Shown here: in pieces, positions 54,227 to 64,000 of the stretch | Position numbering within the stretch: position 1 is the first letter of the stretch | Layout of the letters: each line of letters starts with the position of its first letter | Assembly: GCA_034521495.1 (NCBI GenBank) | Contig: JAXHMK010000004.1 | Span: 434,001 to 498,000, forward strand | Length of the DNA: 64,000 bases | Direction: 5' to 3' | Source of the DNA: Balneolaceae bacterium | GTDB lineage: Bacteria > Bacteroidota > Rhodothermia > Balneolales > Balneolaceae | Translations under genes and position numbers: made by a program | The notes under the pieces: model-generated | Told to the model about the DNA's origin: nothing | Seen by the model: only the letters and a program-made list of their open reading frames with translations | The model's database searches: none

Positions 54227-55426
54227 TTAAATCTGAATCAGAGTCGCACTTATCACCTCATCCTGTCGTGTTCGAATACTTTTCATGATTTCTGAGGATG
54301 GTTCCGCATCGAGCTGGATGGTACAGCAAGCGGTTTGTTTACCTTCAAAGATTACATTTGTGAGTTCCTGGGCGTTGATGTCCGCTTCTTTCAATTCATT
54401 CATCACGTTAGCAATAACACCGGGTTTATCATAATGCCGCACCACCAACTGCCAGGGTGCATCGGTATGATCGCACCGGTTGAGCCAGTTGCGGACGTGA
54501 CCTTCCTGAATATATCCGCGGACGATATCGACAGCATCTGATGCGACGGCAAGTTGAGCCTGTTTGGTGCTCGCTCCAATATGATGACTTACATACACAT
54601 GATCCAACTCCTGGAATCGGCTTGAAAACTCTCCCTGTTTAAATTCCGGTTCGTCGCTGATCACATCCAAGCCTGCTTTAATTCTGCCAGATTCTAATTC
54701 ATCAAAAAGTGCATCTTCATCCACAATTCCCGCTCTTGAGGTGTTAATGAAATAAGCCCCGTCCTTGAGTTCGGCAAGAATCTCTTTTGATATAATTCCT
54801 TTTGTTTCTTCATTGATCGCCAGATGCACACTGAGAATATCACATTTGGAAGCTACCTCTTCGATACTTTCGGCATGGATGATCCCCATCTCCTCTGCTT
54901 TTTCTTCTGATAAAGAACGCGACCATGCTATGACCGGCATGCCAAACGCCTTTGCTCGTGTAATTACTTCCGAACCAATCTGTCCGACACCAATCACGCC
55001 GAGAGCTTTTCCGTAAAGTCCATCTGCTTTACTGTACGTTGCTTTGTTCCATTTTCCGGCCTTAAAATCAGATACGTTATCTGCCAAATATCGATCGAGG
55101 CTGATGATTAAACCCATCGTCAACTCAGCTACAGCAATGGCATTTTTGCCGGGACAGTTGGCCACATAAATTCCAAGATTGCTGGCCGCTTCGATGTCGA
55201 TATTATTGACACCGGCTCCGGCACGTACAATCAAACTCAGGTTGGGACTGTTCTTGATACATGATGAACTTACAACTGTAGATCGCACAATCAACACGTT
55301 GGCTTCTCCCAATCCTTTATCCAGATCTGAGCCCGAAACGCCCGGATTATTAATCACATTCTGACCGAGATGTTCAAGTTCAGAAATGGCTTCATCGGGA
55401 AGTTTGTCGGCGATATAAACAGTCAT
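54227..55426 (-). CDS. serA: D-3-phosphoglycerate dehydrogenase with ACT domain
   Basis: First step of serine synthesis (oxidation of 3-phosphoglycerate with NAD). 399 residues: catalytic domain, Rossmann domain with GVIGVGQIGSEVITRAKAFG (about 143-162), catalytic Arg (VHLAINEETKGIISKE, NTSRAGIVDEDALFDELESG about 228-247), His in VSHHIGASTKQAQ (about 283-295), and a C-terminal ACT domain (NAQELTNVIFEGKQTACCTI) that may bind serine for feedback. The 399-residue length fits the short type with one ACT domain. Confidence 0.92.
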   Translation of the reverse strand: MTVYIADKLPDEAISELEHLGQNVINNPGVSGSDLDKGLGEANVLIVRSTVVSSSCIKNSPNLSLIVRAGAGVNNIDIEAASNLGIYVANCPGKNAIAVAELTMGLIISLDRYLADNVSDFKAGKWNKATYSKADGLYGKALGVIGVGQIGSEVITRAKAFGMPVIAWSRSLSEEKAEEMGIIHAESIEEVASKCDILSVHLAINEETKGIISKEILAELKDGAYFINTSRAGIVDEDALFDELESGRIKAGLDVISDEPEFKQGEFSSRFQELDHVYVSHHIGASTKQAQLAVASDAVDIVRGYIQEGHVRNWLNRCDHTDAPWQLVVRHYDKPGVIANVMNELKEADINAQELTNVIFEGKQTACCTIQLDAEPSSEIMKSIRTRQDEVISATLIQI

Positions 55427-55561
55427 AGTTTTTCTCCTTTATTCATTTGTATCTCTTTCTTTTAAAGGTACTAAAAGAGTTCAATTTCCTGAAATGACGG
55501 GTTAGAGCAACGAAAGAATTATGATCGAAACCGTTCCAGCTACAATCACAGCTGTTAAGAT

Positions 55562-56839
55562 TTAAGATATGGATTCCATCCGATTCTTTTCCTTCAGAAT
55601 AAGTCCGCCCGCAATCCAGATTGTTGCACCCACAATCACAGCAGTTGCAATGAACGGAAGGCCAAAGTAAACCGCAAAAAGAGCTCCGCCCCATGTCGGA
55701 CCAATCATTCGTCCCAGTCCGGAAAGTCCCTGAGAAGCTCCCATCACGGCGCCGTAATTATTTTCACTTGCCTCTTGAGAAATCAGGCTGGTGATGGTTG
55801 GTGTATTCAGGCTTTTTCCGAGCGCCATCAAACAGAGAAAAAGTGCGAGTGTGAGCATGTTATGGGCGAGTGGAATTAAACCGAGCCCGATTACCATCAA
55901 AATATTTCCAACCAGGAAAATTTTCTCCTCGGCAAAAAGGTTTGTTAGTGGCTTGATTAGAAATCCCTGAACAACGACCGCGATAATACCGATGTAAAAG
56001 AATTGAATTCCAACATCCGCGGCGCTCATATTGAGTTGGGATTCTGCAAAAAGCGGAAAAGCGCTGTAGAGGCTCGATTCTCCAAAAGAGAGTAGAAAAA
56101 AACCAATGATCAATGGAATGAGGAATCCTTTTGCAGAGGCGCCTTTCTGCTCTGAAAGCAATCGCCAGAAACGGGGTGAAAAAACACTTGGCCTGCGGTA
56201 AACATCTTCTTTCTTCGGTGCTGATTTATCGACGGTTTCCGGTAGTTTGAAGAGAACCATCAGGAAGCTGCAGAAGGAGAGAAAGGCGGCAAAAAATCCG
56301 GGAAGGGCAAACCGGTTGGCTTCCATCCATGCGGCGAAATCTGGAAATCCAAAACTGGCTACAAACTCGTGAAAGGCAGGGTGAATCAGGCCGGTGGCTG
56401 TGGCCGGGCCAATCACAAAACCGATGCCGAATGCCGCACCTATAAGTCCCATTCCCCGGGCACGATTTTCGCTATCAGTAATATCGGCAATGTATGCCTG
56501 CGCTGTGGAGATATTTCCCCCCATGGTTCCGGCCACAATTCGGGATAAAAATAGAACACCAAGGGACTCTGCAAAACCAAAAATGATGTAAGCGATGACC
56601 GCCCCGAAAGTGCTCATCAGCATGATGGGGCGCCGTCCTACACGGTCGGACCAACTCCCCCAAATAGGAGAGAAAATAAGCTGCATGAATGAATAGACAC
56701 TGTAAAGAAGACCAATCGTTACTGCTGAAGCTGAAAACTCCTGAGCGTAGAAAGGGAGTAACGGCAGTACGATCCCGAATCCGAGAAGATCGATGACTAC
56801 AACAAGAAATACAGTAGCAAGAGCAGATTTGTTCTTCAT
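55562..56839 (-). CDS. MFS transporter of the TetA/multidrug exporter type
   Basis: 425 residues with 12 predicted transmembrane helices. Motif A GSWSDRVGRRPIM (about 61-73) and the start DLLGFGIVLPLLPFYAQEF are typical of drug:H+ antiporters of the TCR/TetA group. Substrate unknown; no regulator adjoins it. A 98-bp inverted-repeat element lies just upstream (56906-57003). Confidence 0.9.
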   Translation of the reverse strand: MKNKSALATVFLVVVIDLLGFGIVLPLLPFYAQEFSASAVTIGLLYSVYSFMQLIFSPIWGSWSDRVGRRPIMLMSTFGAVIAYIIFGFAESLGVLFLSRIVAGTMGGNISTAQAYIADITDSENRARGMGLIGAAFGIGFVIGPATATGLIHPAFHEFVASFGFPDFAAWMEANRFALPGFFAAFLSFCSFLMVLFKLPETVDKSAPKKEDVYRRPSVFSPRFWRLLSEQKGASAKGFLIPLIIGFFLLSFGESSLYSAFPLFAESQLNMSAADVGIQFFYIGIIAVVVQGFLIKPLTNLFAEEKIFLVGNILMVIGLGLIPLAHNMLTLALFLCLMALGKSLNTPTITSLISQEASENNYGAVMGASQGLSGLGRMIGPTWGGALFAVYFGLPFIATAVIVGATIWIAGGLILKEKNRMESIS

Positions 56840-56905
56840 AAAAGTTTTTTCACAGACCAGTAAAGATAGGGTGATTGAATAAACATTTCATGAAGAGATT
56901 TCGCA

Positions 56906-57003
56906 AGACATTGTATTTTTCTTACTGGTAACAACTCTTAAAGCCAAGACAAAATTTTGAAAATGTAAAAACGCATTTGTCAGCAAGAAAAAATACAATG
57001 TCT
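56906..57003. repeat. 98-bp inverted-repeat element, family I, copy 1
   Basis: Arms AGACATTGTATTTTTCTT (56906-56923) and AAGAAAAAATACAATGTCT (56985-57003) surround a 61-nt centre. The arms recur, with an unrelated centre, at 62509-62604. Lies between the hemL stop and the MFS start, just 4 bp from the hemL stop. Confidence 0.85.
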
Positions 57004-57007
57004 CTCC

Positions 57008-58306
57008 TTAACCCAGCTTCGATTTCGCAACAGCCAGAGATTCATCCACAGCCGAGACGGTTTTATCGAGCATCTTATTCGTAAGTGTTGTGGCTAAAAA
57101 CCAGCTTTCGAAGGGTGATGGTGGGAGATACACGCCCCGCTTCAACATTTCGTGGAAGAATGTTTTGAACAGTTCCTGATCCGTTGTGTTTGCGGTTTTA
57201 AATCCGGTTACTTTTTGATCGGTAAAATAGACGCTGGTCATAGAACCGACCTGGTTCAGATGAAAATCGATCTCATGTTGATTCAGAACAACCCGCAGCC
57301 GCTTCGTCAAATATTCGGCTTTCTCTTCCAGTTCAACATACAGCTCGGGATGTTTTTCGAGGATACTGAGTTGGGCATAACCGGCGCTCATTGCTAATGG
57401 ATTTCCCGACAACGTTCCGGCTTGATACACAGGTCCAACCGGTGCCACAACATCCATAATCTCTTTCTTTCCGCCAAAAGCTCCGACCGGTAGCCCGCCG
57501 CCAATAATCTTTCCAAATGTGACGAGATCCGCCCACACATCAAATCGCTCTTGAGCTCCACCGCGGGCAAGACGGAATCCGGTCATTACTTCATCAAAAA
57601 TGAGGATGGTTTCGTGCTCGTCACAAAGTTTTCGCAATCCTTCCAAAAATCCGGGTTGGGGCGGGATACAACCCATGTTACCGGCAACCGGTTCAACGAT
57701 GATGGCGGCTACCTTATCCTTATTCTTTTTGAGGAGTTTTTCGACAGAATCGAGATCATTGTAATCGGCATTAAGAGTGTCTTTAGCCGTTCCTTTTGTG
57801 ACTCCCGGACTGCTCGGCTTACCAAGAGTCAAAGCGCCACTTCCGGCTTTGATCAAGAATGAATCTCCATGTCCGTGATAGTTTCCTTCAAACTTGATGA
57901 TTTTGTCTTTGCCGGTGTATCCGCGGGCGACCCGAATGGCACTCATGCATGCTTCGGTTCCGGAGTTGACCATCCGGACCTTCTCCACATTCGGCACCAT
58001 GGTTTGAACTAACTCGGCCATCTTGATCTCAATCTCAGTCGGTGCCCCAAATGATGTGGAATTAAAGGACGCATCCTGAACCGCTTTGATCACAGCCGGA
58101 TAAGCGTGACCCAAAATCATCGGTCCCCAGGAACCTACATAATCGATATACTCGTTACCGTCTTCATCGGTGATGATCGATCCCTTCGCCTTTTTGAAAA
58201 ACACCGGGACGCCGCCGACAGATTTAAAGGCTCTGGCCGGAGAGTTGACTCCGCCCGGGATGAATTGTTGTGCTCGGTTATAGAGATACTCGCTTTTTAA
58301 CAACAT
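57008..58306 (-). CDS. hemL: Glutamate-1-semialdehyde 2,1-aminomutase
   Basis: PLP enzyme that makes 5-aminolevulinate from glutamate-1-semialdehyde (C5 haem path). 432 residues; start [20 protein letters not shown], active-site Lys in [19 protein letters not shown] (about 265), [16 protein letters not shown] (about 236-251), and [19 protein letters not shown]. With hemB nearby (59520) the window carries two steps of porphyrin synthesis. The start is ATG 58306. Confidence 0.96.
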   Translation of the reverse strand: MLLKSEYLYNRAQQFIPGGVNSPARAFKSVGGVPVFFKKAKGSIITDEDGNEYIDYVGSWGPMILGHAYPAVIKAVQDASFNSTSFGAPTEIEIKMAELVQTMVPNVEKVRMVNSGTEACMSAIRVARGYTGKDKIIKFEGNYHGHGDSFLIKAGSGALTLGKPSSPGVTKGTAKDTLNADYNDLDSVEKLLKKNKDKVAAIIVEPVAGNMGCIPPQPGFLEGLRKLCDEHETILIFDEVMTGFRLARGGAQERFDVWADLVTFGKIIGGGLPVGAFGGKKEIMDVVAPVGPVYQAGTLSGNPLAMSAGYAQLSILEKHPELYVELEEKAEYLTKRLRVVLNQHEIDFHLNQVGSMTSVYFTDQKVTGFKTANTTDQELFKTFFHEMLKRGVYLPPSPFESWFLATTLTNKMLDKTVSAVDESLAVAKSKLG

Positions 58307-58331
58307 AGATTTTTAGTCTTGAGAAAAGTAC

Positions 58332-58416
58332 AACGGGCAGCTTGCCCGTTATATCCATTATTATTCACAATTATTAATCGTAATATTAGATTAAGTGGCC
58401 GGGCAAGCTGCCCGGC
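58332..58416. repeat. BIME-like pair of inverted REP hairpins
   Basis: AACGGGCAGCTTGCCCGTT (58332-58350) and GCCGGGCAAGCTGCCCGGC (58398-58416) are each near-perfect hairpins, and their cores are reverse complements of each other (GGGCAGCTTGCCC / GGGCAAGCTGCCC), the arrangement known for BIMEs. Sits between htpX and hemL (same strand). Confidence 0.85.
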
Positions 58417-58451
58417 ATACAAAATTTTAGAACTCATTACTGTGTGTGCCC

Positions 58452-59342
58452 TTAATCCGTCATATTTTGCAACGCCGCAATTCGGTCTTCCAGTGGTGGA
58501 TGCGTCATAAATAAGGCTTTCAAACCACTTCTTTTTCCACCTGTAATTCCAAATGCCTGCATCGATTCCGGCAGTTGGTTAGGCACTTCAGATTCCTTTC
58601 TAAGTCGTTGCAATGCGTTGATCATGCCATTGCGGCTTCCAAATCGTGCACCGGCTTCATCGGCCCGGAACTCACGTCGTCTTGAAAACCAAAATACAAT
58701 CGTGGAGGCAAGAATCGCCAAAACGATCTCGGCTGCAATGGTTGTAAGGAAATAGCCAATTCCAAACCCTCTTTCATTTTTGAGAACAACGCGGTCTACA
58801 ACAAAGCCGATCACCCGCGCCAGGAACATCACAAACGTGTTGACGACACCCTGGATCAGGGCGAGGGTAATCATATCGCCGTTGGCAACGTGGCCAATTT
58901 CATGGCCCAGTACCGCTTCAATTTCATCCTGATCAAATCGCTGAAGCATTCCCTGGCTAATAGCAACCAACGCTTTATTTCGGTTTGAACCGGTTGCGAA
59001 AGCGTTTGCCTGTTGAGCTTCAAAAACCCCAACTTCCGGCATACCGATTCCGGCATCTTTTGCCTGCCGTTCAATAGTTCGTACCAACCACTCCTCGCGG
59101 GAGTTTTGCGGATTTTCTACAATCTGAACTCCCATCGACCATTTTGCCATTTTTTTGGACAGAAGCAGGGATACAAACGATCCGCCCATCCCAAAAATAA
59201 AACAAAAGATCAGGAGAGCTTGCAGGTTCAATCCGGTTCCGTCCAGGTAAGATCCAACTCCTAAAAGGGAGAGGGTAATACTTGCAACGATGATAATTGC
59301 CAGGTTAGTGGCAAGGAATAAGAGAACTCGTTTCATAGTCAA
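58452..59342 (-). CDS. htpX: Membrane protease HtpX
   Basis: Heat-shock-type M48 metallopeptidase of the inner membrane that removes misfolded membrane proteins. 296 residues; two N-terminal helices (VLLFLATNLAIIIVASITLS and LQALLIFCFIFGMGGSFVSL), zinc motif VLGHEIGHVANGD (HExxH at about 144-148) and two later helices around VVNTFVMFLARVIGFV and ILASTIVFWFSRRREFRADE, where the third zinc ligand Glu is found. Ends HPPLEDRIAALQ, the family end. Confidence 0.96.
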   Translation of the reverse strand: MTMKRVLLFLATNLAIIIVASITLSLLGVGSYLDGTGLNLQALLIFCFIFGMGGSFVSLLLSKKMAKWSMGVQIVENPQNSREEWLVRTIERQAKDAGIGMPEVGVFEAQQANAFATGSNRNKALVAISQGMLQRFDQDEIEAVLGHEIGHVANGDMITLALIQGVVNTFVMFLARVIGFVVDRVVLKNERGFGIGYFLTTIAAEIVLAILASTIVFWFSRRREFRADEAGARFGSRNGMINALQRLRKESEVPNQLPESMQAFGITGGKRSGLKALFMTHPPLEDRIAALQNMTD

Positions 59343-59368
59343 TTTCTTAGTTAAATAAGGGTTTGAAA

Positions 59369-59511
59369 ACTCCCCTCTTGAGAGGGGACAGATGGCGTAG
59401 CGTTGAGCGGAGCCATCAGGGGTGTGTTCACGTCCGTGGTATAATCACGATAACACACCCCTCGTCATTCTGCTAAACGCAGTCTGACTTTTCCCCTCTC
59501 GAGAGGGGAGG
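59369..59511. repeat. Dispersed palindromic element, family P variant, between hemB and htpX
   Basis: CTCCCCTCTTGAGAGGGGA at one end, CCCCTCTCGAGAGGGGAG at the other, a central pair AGGGGTGTGTT / AACACACCCCT, and an arm hairpin GATGGC...GCCATC. Same plan as 40781-40922. Confidence 0.88.
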
Positions 59512-59519
59512 TAAAAAAT

Positions 59520-60748
<1,229 letters not shown>

Positions 60749-62416
60749 TTAATTCTCGGGGGCTTCTTCTATCATCTGTTGCCGGGCGGCTTGAAATTCA
60801 TCACCTTCATTCCATTTCATCATCTCATCCTGATTGAGAATATCGAAACTGACTCGGAAGAACAGCCGCACATCCTGAACTAATCCTGTTGGATCCCAAT
60901 ATTCATTGATCTCATCATTCACAGAGTGGTAATTAGCGGTATCCACGCTGTCTATGGTTTCGCTCCAATCTTCCGGTTTGTCAATATAATCCTGACCCGG
61001 GTTTGGAAAAATGGCGGGAACTCCTTTTTTAGCAAGTGAGAAATGATCAGACCGGTAAAAATATCCCTGCTCTGGGTGTGGGTCAGGTTTCACTGTTCGG
61101 CCGGCTTCTTCGGCATATTCTTCGAAGACGGGTGTAATAGAATTTCGTCCGTAGCCAACCAAAACCACATCTTCCGTCGGGCCGTAGACTTGCATGCCAT
61201 CCATATTAAAATTGGCGGAGATTTTTCCGGGATGAACCGTCGGATTATTTGCCCAGTATTTGGATCCCAGTAATCCCATCTCCTCAGCGCTCACAAACAA
61301 AAACAGGGCACTTCGCCGCATCTCGGGTTCTACTTCTTTATACGCTTTTGCAAGATTCAGGAGCGTGCTGATTCCAGCAGCATTGTCAATCGCACCATTG
61401 TTGATGGAATCACCATCAACCGGTGTCGTAATTCCGAGATGGTCGAGATGGGCTGTGAACACAATGTACTCGTCCATCAAATCCGGGTCACTTCCTTCAA
61501 TTTCTCCCACCACATTTTCAGAAGACATATTGCTGTAATTGGCCTCTAAATCCACATCAGCTGTAATTCCATCAAGCGGAACCGGTTGGAACTCGGGATC
61601 ATCGGCGGCTTCAAGCATTTCATTCAGATCATATCCTGCTGCTTCAAACAGTTCGGCACTTGTGGATTCGGTCAGCCAGCTATCAAAGGTCGTCATGTTA
61701 GAAGCTTCTCCTTCGGCGCTTTTCAGATAGAATTGTTCTCCACTCCAGCTGTTGGAAACCACATTCCATCCATATCCAGCGGTGGGTGTTGTGTGAATGA
61801 TGATTGCCCCGAGCGCTCCCATCTCGGCTGCTTTTTCAAATTTGTAACTCCATCGTCCATAATAAAGCCGACCTTCCCCGCCGAAGAGATTTTCATCATA
61901 CGACGGATCGCTGTTTTTAAAGACCAACACCTTACCTTCCACATCAGCATCTTTGTAATCATCCCAGTTAAACTCCGGCGCTTGTATTCCATAACCTACG
62001 TAGAGAAGTTCGGCGTCATTTACATCTACCTGCTCCTCTTGGTTAGATGGCCATGCAACAAAATCTGTACGGAACTCCAGATCGTTCAGAACCTGTCCAT
62101 TTTGTTTGAGGACAAAAGAAGCTGATGAAGGATCAACTGTTTGCCCCAACAGCGGAAATTCCTGTACGTACGAGCCATCATCCATGCCCGGCTCCACGCC
62201 AATACTCTCAAGTTCGTTAACGAGATAGTTGACCGTTTTTTCCTCTCCCTCAGATGCGGTGGCACGTCCTTCATATTCATTAGAAGAAAGAGTTTCGATA
62301 TGGTTCATCAGTGTCTCTTGTGTGATGGTTTGGGCGGCTTCCTCAATATTTGGAGAGGATTGACAACCAGCTAAGAAAAAAGACAGAATTAAGGTGGTGG
62401 CTAAATATTTTTTCAT
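60749..62416 (-). CDS. M28-family zinc aminopeptidase lipoprotein with PA domain
   Basis: 555 residues; lipobox LAGC (Cys about 18). Inserted PA domain (about 110-250; DAELLYVGYGIQAPEFNWDD, GALGAIIIHTTPTAGYGW) and M28 catalytic core: HLDHLG (about 322-327), INNGAIDNAAGISTLLNLAK (Asp about 343), EEMGLLGSKYWANNP (about 378-392, catalytic Glu pair), FNMDGMQVYG and SDHFSLAKKGVPAIFPNPGQ near the end. Cleaves N-terminal residues of exported peptides. The start lies 256 bp from the divergent SDR gene; the gap holds family I copy 2. Confidence 0.93.
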   Translation of the reverse strand: MKKYLATTLILSFFLAGCQSSPNIEEAAQTITQETLMNHIETLSSNEYEGRATASEGEEKTVNYLVNELESIGVEPGMDDGSYVQEFPLLGQTVDPSSASFVLKQNGQVLNDLEFRTDFVAWPSNQEEQVDVNDAELLYVGYGIQAPEFNWDDYKDADVEGKVLVFKNSDPSYDENLFGGEGRLYYGRWSYKFEKAAEMGALGAIIIHTTPTAGYGWNVVSNSWSGEQFYLKSAEGEASNMTTFDSWLTESTSAELFEAAGYDLNEMLEAADDPEFQPVPLDGITADVDLEANYSNMSSENVVGEIEGSDPDLMDEYIVFTAHLDHLGITTPVDGDSINNGAIDNAAGISTLLNLAKAYKEVEPEMRRSALFLFVSAEEMGLLGSKYWANNPTVHPGKISANFNMDGMQVYGPTEDVVLVGYGRNSITPVFEEYAEEAGRTVKPDPHPEQGYFYRSDHFSLAKKGVPAIFPNPGQDYIDKPEDWSETIDSVDTANYHSVNDEINEYWDPTGLVQDVRLFFRVSFDILNQDEMMKWNEGDEFQAARQQMIEEAPEN

Positions 62417-62508
62417 GCGGAAAAGTGATTTTGTTCAGTTTGATGAAAAATAAGAGTTTCATCCGCAACGTGACAATAAAAAGGATTAATGTAAATCAAC
62501 AAGCGAAG

Positions 62509-62604
62509 AGACATTGTATTTTTTCATAATTGGATTGAATGTTGATATTCTATTGTGGTTTTGAATATTTCAGAAAATATTAATTGCAAGAAAAATACAA
62601 TGTC
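62509..62604. repeat. 96-bp inverted-repeat element, family I, copy 2
   Basis: Arms AGACATTGTATTTTTTC (62509-62525) and AAGAAAAATACAATGTCT (62588-62604 region) surround a centre that is unlike copy 1 at 56906-57003, though the overall length is almost equal. It lies between two divergent genes (M28 and SDR). Confidence 0.85.
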
Positions 62605-62672
62605 TTTCACATCACCATCTCTCATAAAAACATTTTTTACAGGCCTGCTAATTTTGTAAGCTTTAAGTAGAA

Positions 62673-63491
62673 ATGATGAATTACTACCAACATAAAACTA
62701 TATTGATCACCGGCGCTGCCAGTGGAATTGGTAAACTTTTTGCTGAGCGAGTTTCAGAGATTGAAGGTGTCAGGCTGATTTTATGGGATCTGAACTCAGA
62801 GGCACTGTATGAAACGACCGATCGCTTGAAGGAAAACTGTAAAGTTGATAAATCCATCATCGATATTACCGATGCCAACCGTGTGGAGCTGGAAGCAGAG
62901 CGGTTGATAAAACAAAAATTGGTACCCGACCTGATACTCAACTGTGCCGGAATAGTAGCCGGTAAACTTTTCCATGAACATCGGTATCAAGAAATTGATA
63001 AAACGATCCGAGTGAATGTAAACGGCAGCATGTACGTAGCTCGTGCATTTCTTAATAAGATGATTGAACGCGGGTCGGGACACATTGTGAATATGGCATC
63101 GGCATCGGGCTACATCGGGAATCCAAAAATGAGCGTCTATGCGGCCAGCAAGTGGGCGGTGTTGGGGTGGACCGAATCGCTCTATCTTGAGATGAAACAG
63201 AATCGAACCGGAATTGATATCACTGCGGTAATTCCCAGTTATATTGATACGGGAATGTTTGAGGGAGTGAAAGCTCCACTTTTGACTCCAATTCTCACAA
63301 CAGAAGATATCGTCGACCGAATGCTGAAAGGAATTGCAAAGCGAAAGCGATCGATTAAAGCTCCTTTTATGGTGCGATTCACTCCATTTCTAAAAGGGAT
63401 TCTGCCGGCAACACTTTTCGACTGGATAGCTGGCCGTGTTTTTGGAGTGTATGAAACAATGGACTCATTTAAAGGACGAGAAACCAAATGA
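62673..63491 (+). CDS. Short-chain dehydrogenase/reductase
   Basis: 272 residues; Rossmann motif TGAASGIGKLFAERV (about 12-26), NAG region LNCAGIVAGKLF (about 88-99), catalytic Ser in NMASASGYIGNP and Tyr-x-x-x-Lys in YAASKWAVLG (about 154-163). NAD(P)-dependent reduction of a ketone or alcohol oxidation; substrate unknown. Overlaps the aldehyde dehydrogenase by 4 bp (ATGA), so they form an operon, possibly for fatty aldehydes or alcohols. The start may be 62676 as well (ATGATG). Confidence 0.92.
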   Translation: MMNYYQHKTILITGAASGIGKLFAERVSEIEGVRLILWDLNSEALYETTDRLKENCKVDKSIIDITDANRVELEAERLIKQKLVPDLILNCAGIVAGKLFHEHRYQEIDKTIRVNVNGSMYVARAFLNKMIERGSGHIVNMASASGYIGNPKMSVYAASKWAVLGWTESLYLEMKQNRTGIDITAVIPSYIDTGMFEGVKAPLLTPILTTEDIVDRMLKGIAKRKRSIKAPFMVRFTPFLKGILPATLFDWIAGRVFGVYETMDSFKGRETK

Positions 63492-64000
63492 CGGATATCG
63501 AACAAGTTGTCGCCAACCAAAAAAAGTGTTTCAGGGAGGGAAGAACCCGGAGTTTTGAGGCTCGGAAAGAGGGGCTTGAGAAGCTAAAAATTCTCGTTTC
63601 CGAAAACGAAAAGGAGCTGTGCAACGCCATTAAGAAAGATTTCGGGAAACCCTATTTTGAATCCTTTTCAACAGAGATCTATACCATTCTTCATGAGATC
63701 GATTTCCATCTGAAGAATCTGCAAAAGTGGATGGAACCGGAGTCGGTCGGCGGACCGATGGTTTCCTTCCCATCAAAAAGTGTGATTTATAAACAACCGC
63801 TCGGAACAGTACTGATTATTGGTGCCTGGAATTACCCGATTCATCTTACACTCATGCCATTGATCGGTGCAATTTCTGCCGGGAATACTTCTGTTTTAAA
63901 ACCTTCTGAGATAGCCCCTGAAACGTCTTCTGTTCTCAAAACATTAATTTCTGATTTTTTTGATCCGGGTATAATCACTGTGGTGGAAGGTGCGGTGAAC
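63488..64000 (+). CDS. Aldehyde dehydrogenase, 3'-partial (fatty aldehyde type)
   Basis: First 171 residues: VANQKKCFREGRTRSFEARK (about 8-27), LEKLKILVSENEKELCNAIK KDFGKP, and the NAD-binding strand QPLGTVLIIGAWNYPIHLTL (about 99-118), followed by AISAGNTSVLKPSE. This resembles class 3 ALDH (ALDH3, coniferyl/fatty aldehyde type), about 450-500 residues when complete. The gene runs past the window end; the catalytic Cys lies beyond it. Starts inside the SDR stop. Confidence 0.93.
   Translation, partial: MTDIEQVVANQKKCFREGRTRSFEARKEGLEKLKILVSENEKELCNAIKKDFGKPYFESFSTEIYTILHEIDFHLKNLQKWMEPESVGGPMVSFPSKSVIYKQPLGTVLIIGAWNYPIHLTLMPLIGAISAGNTSVLKPSEIAPETSSVLKTLISDFFDPGIITVVEGAVN

Noticed and set aside
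36403-59511. CRISPR array
   Set aside because: The repeats are dispersed, differ in orientation, have no regular spacing in tandem, and no cas gene is present.

Overview
The window is chromosomal DNA from a member of the Bacteroidota/FCB group, most probably a Balneolales/Balneolaceae-type bacterium (inferred from gene content; no 16S is present). Supporting signs are type IX secretion C-terminal sorting domains, lipoprotein signal peptides, an rpmB-rpmG-DUF4295 ribosomal cluster, a TPR / DUF4292 / EnvC-like trio, weak Shine-Dalgarno sequences and candidate TTTG...TAnnTTTG promoters. Two perfect 14-bp parS cores at mnmG/rsmG suggest an origin-proximal location.

Layout. 0-5.4 kb: a type I restriction HsdR with a 3' frameshift, and a secreted M12B-like zinc protease with a 5' frameshift. 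5.6-9.4 kb: mnmG, rsmG with two parS sites, and a WYL regulator. 9.4-18.1 kb: an ECF sigma factor with a Ser/Thr kinase-TPR protein, divergent from a seven-gene operon (cupin, DUF4242, secreted unknown, TPR protein, MddA/NnrU-like membrane methyltransferase, OsmC-like protein, SAM methyltransferase) that ends at a strong terminator. 18.1-27.0 kb: a direct tandem duplication of gyrB-gyrA with a 4,327-bp unit. The outer gyrB is complete, both gyrA copies are nearly complete, and the inner gyrB has lost the first 80 codons of its ATPase domain. 27.8-37.6 kb: housekeeping genes (L28, L33, DUF4295 protein, YqeY, CvpA, TyrS, MarR, ComEC, XseB, Dxs, QueA). 37.6-42.1 kb: small genes, a toxin-antitoxin pair whose toxin carries a 340-bp MITE-like insertion, a TolB-like propeller protein, an NTF2-like protein, a frameshifted metal/B12-binding protein, and many repeats. 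42.1-48.5 kb: an HlyD adaptor, DUF4956 membrane protein, VTC polyphosphate-polymerase-like protein and a very large secreted lamin-tail/CotH-kinase protein, all on the minus strand; VTC and CotH are both frameshifted. 48.7-54.1 kb: a lipoprotein, then TPR - DUF4292 - EnvC/M23. 54.2-64 kb: SerA, MFS exporter, HemL, HtpX, HemB, M28 peptidase, then an SDR and a partial aldehyde dehydrogenase.

Three levels of structure stand out. First, the gyrBA tandem duplication has about 21 differences between copies by eye, none of which changes the protein. Second, from about 36 kb onward the intergenic regions are full of dispersed palindromic elements, whereas the first 28 kb has almost none. Third, apparent frameshifts fall only in accessory genes (restriction, secreted protease, metal-binding protein, VTC, CotH), while every housekeeping gene is intact; this suggests real decay, although sequencing error cannot be excluded from the sequence alone.
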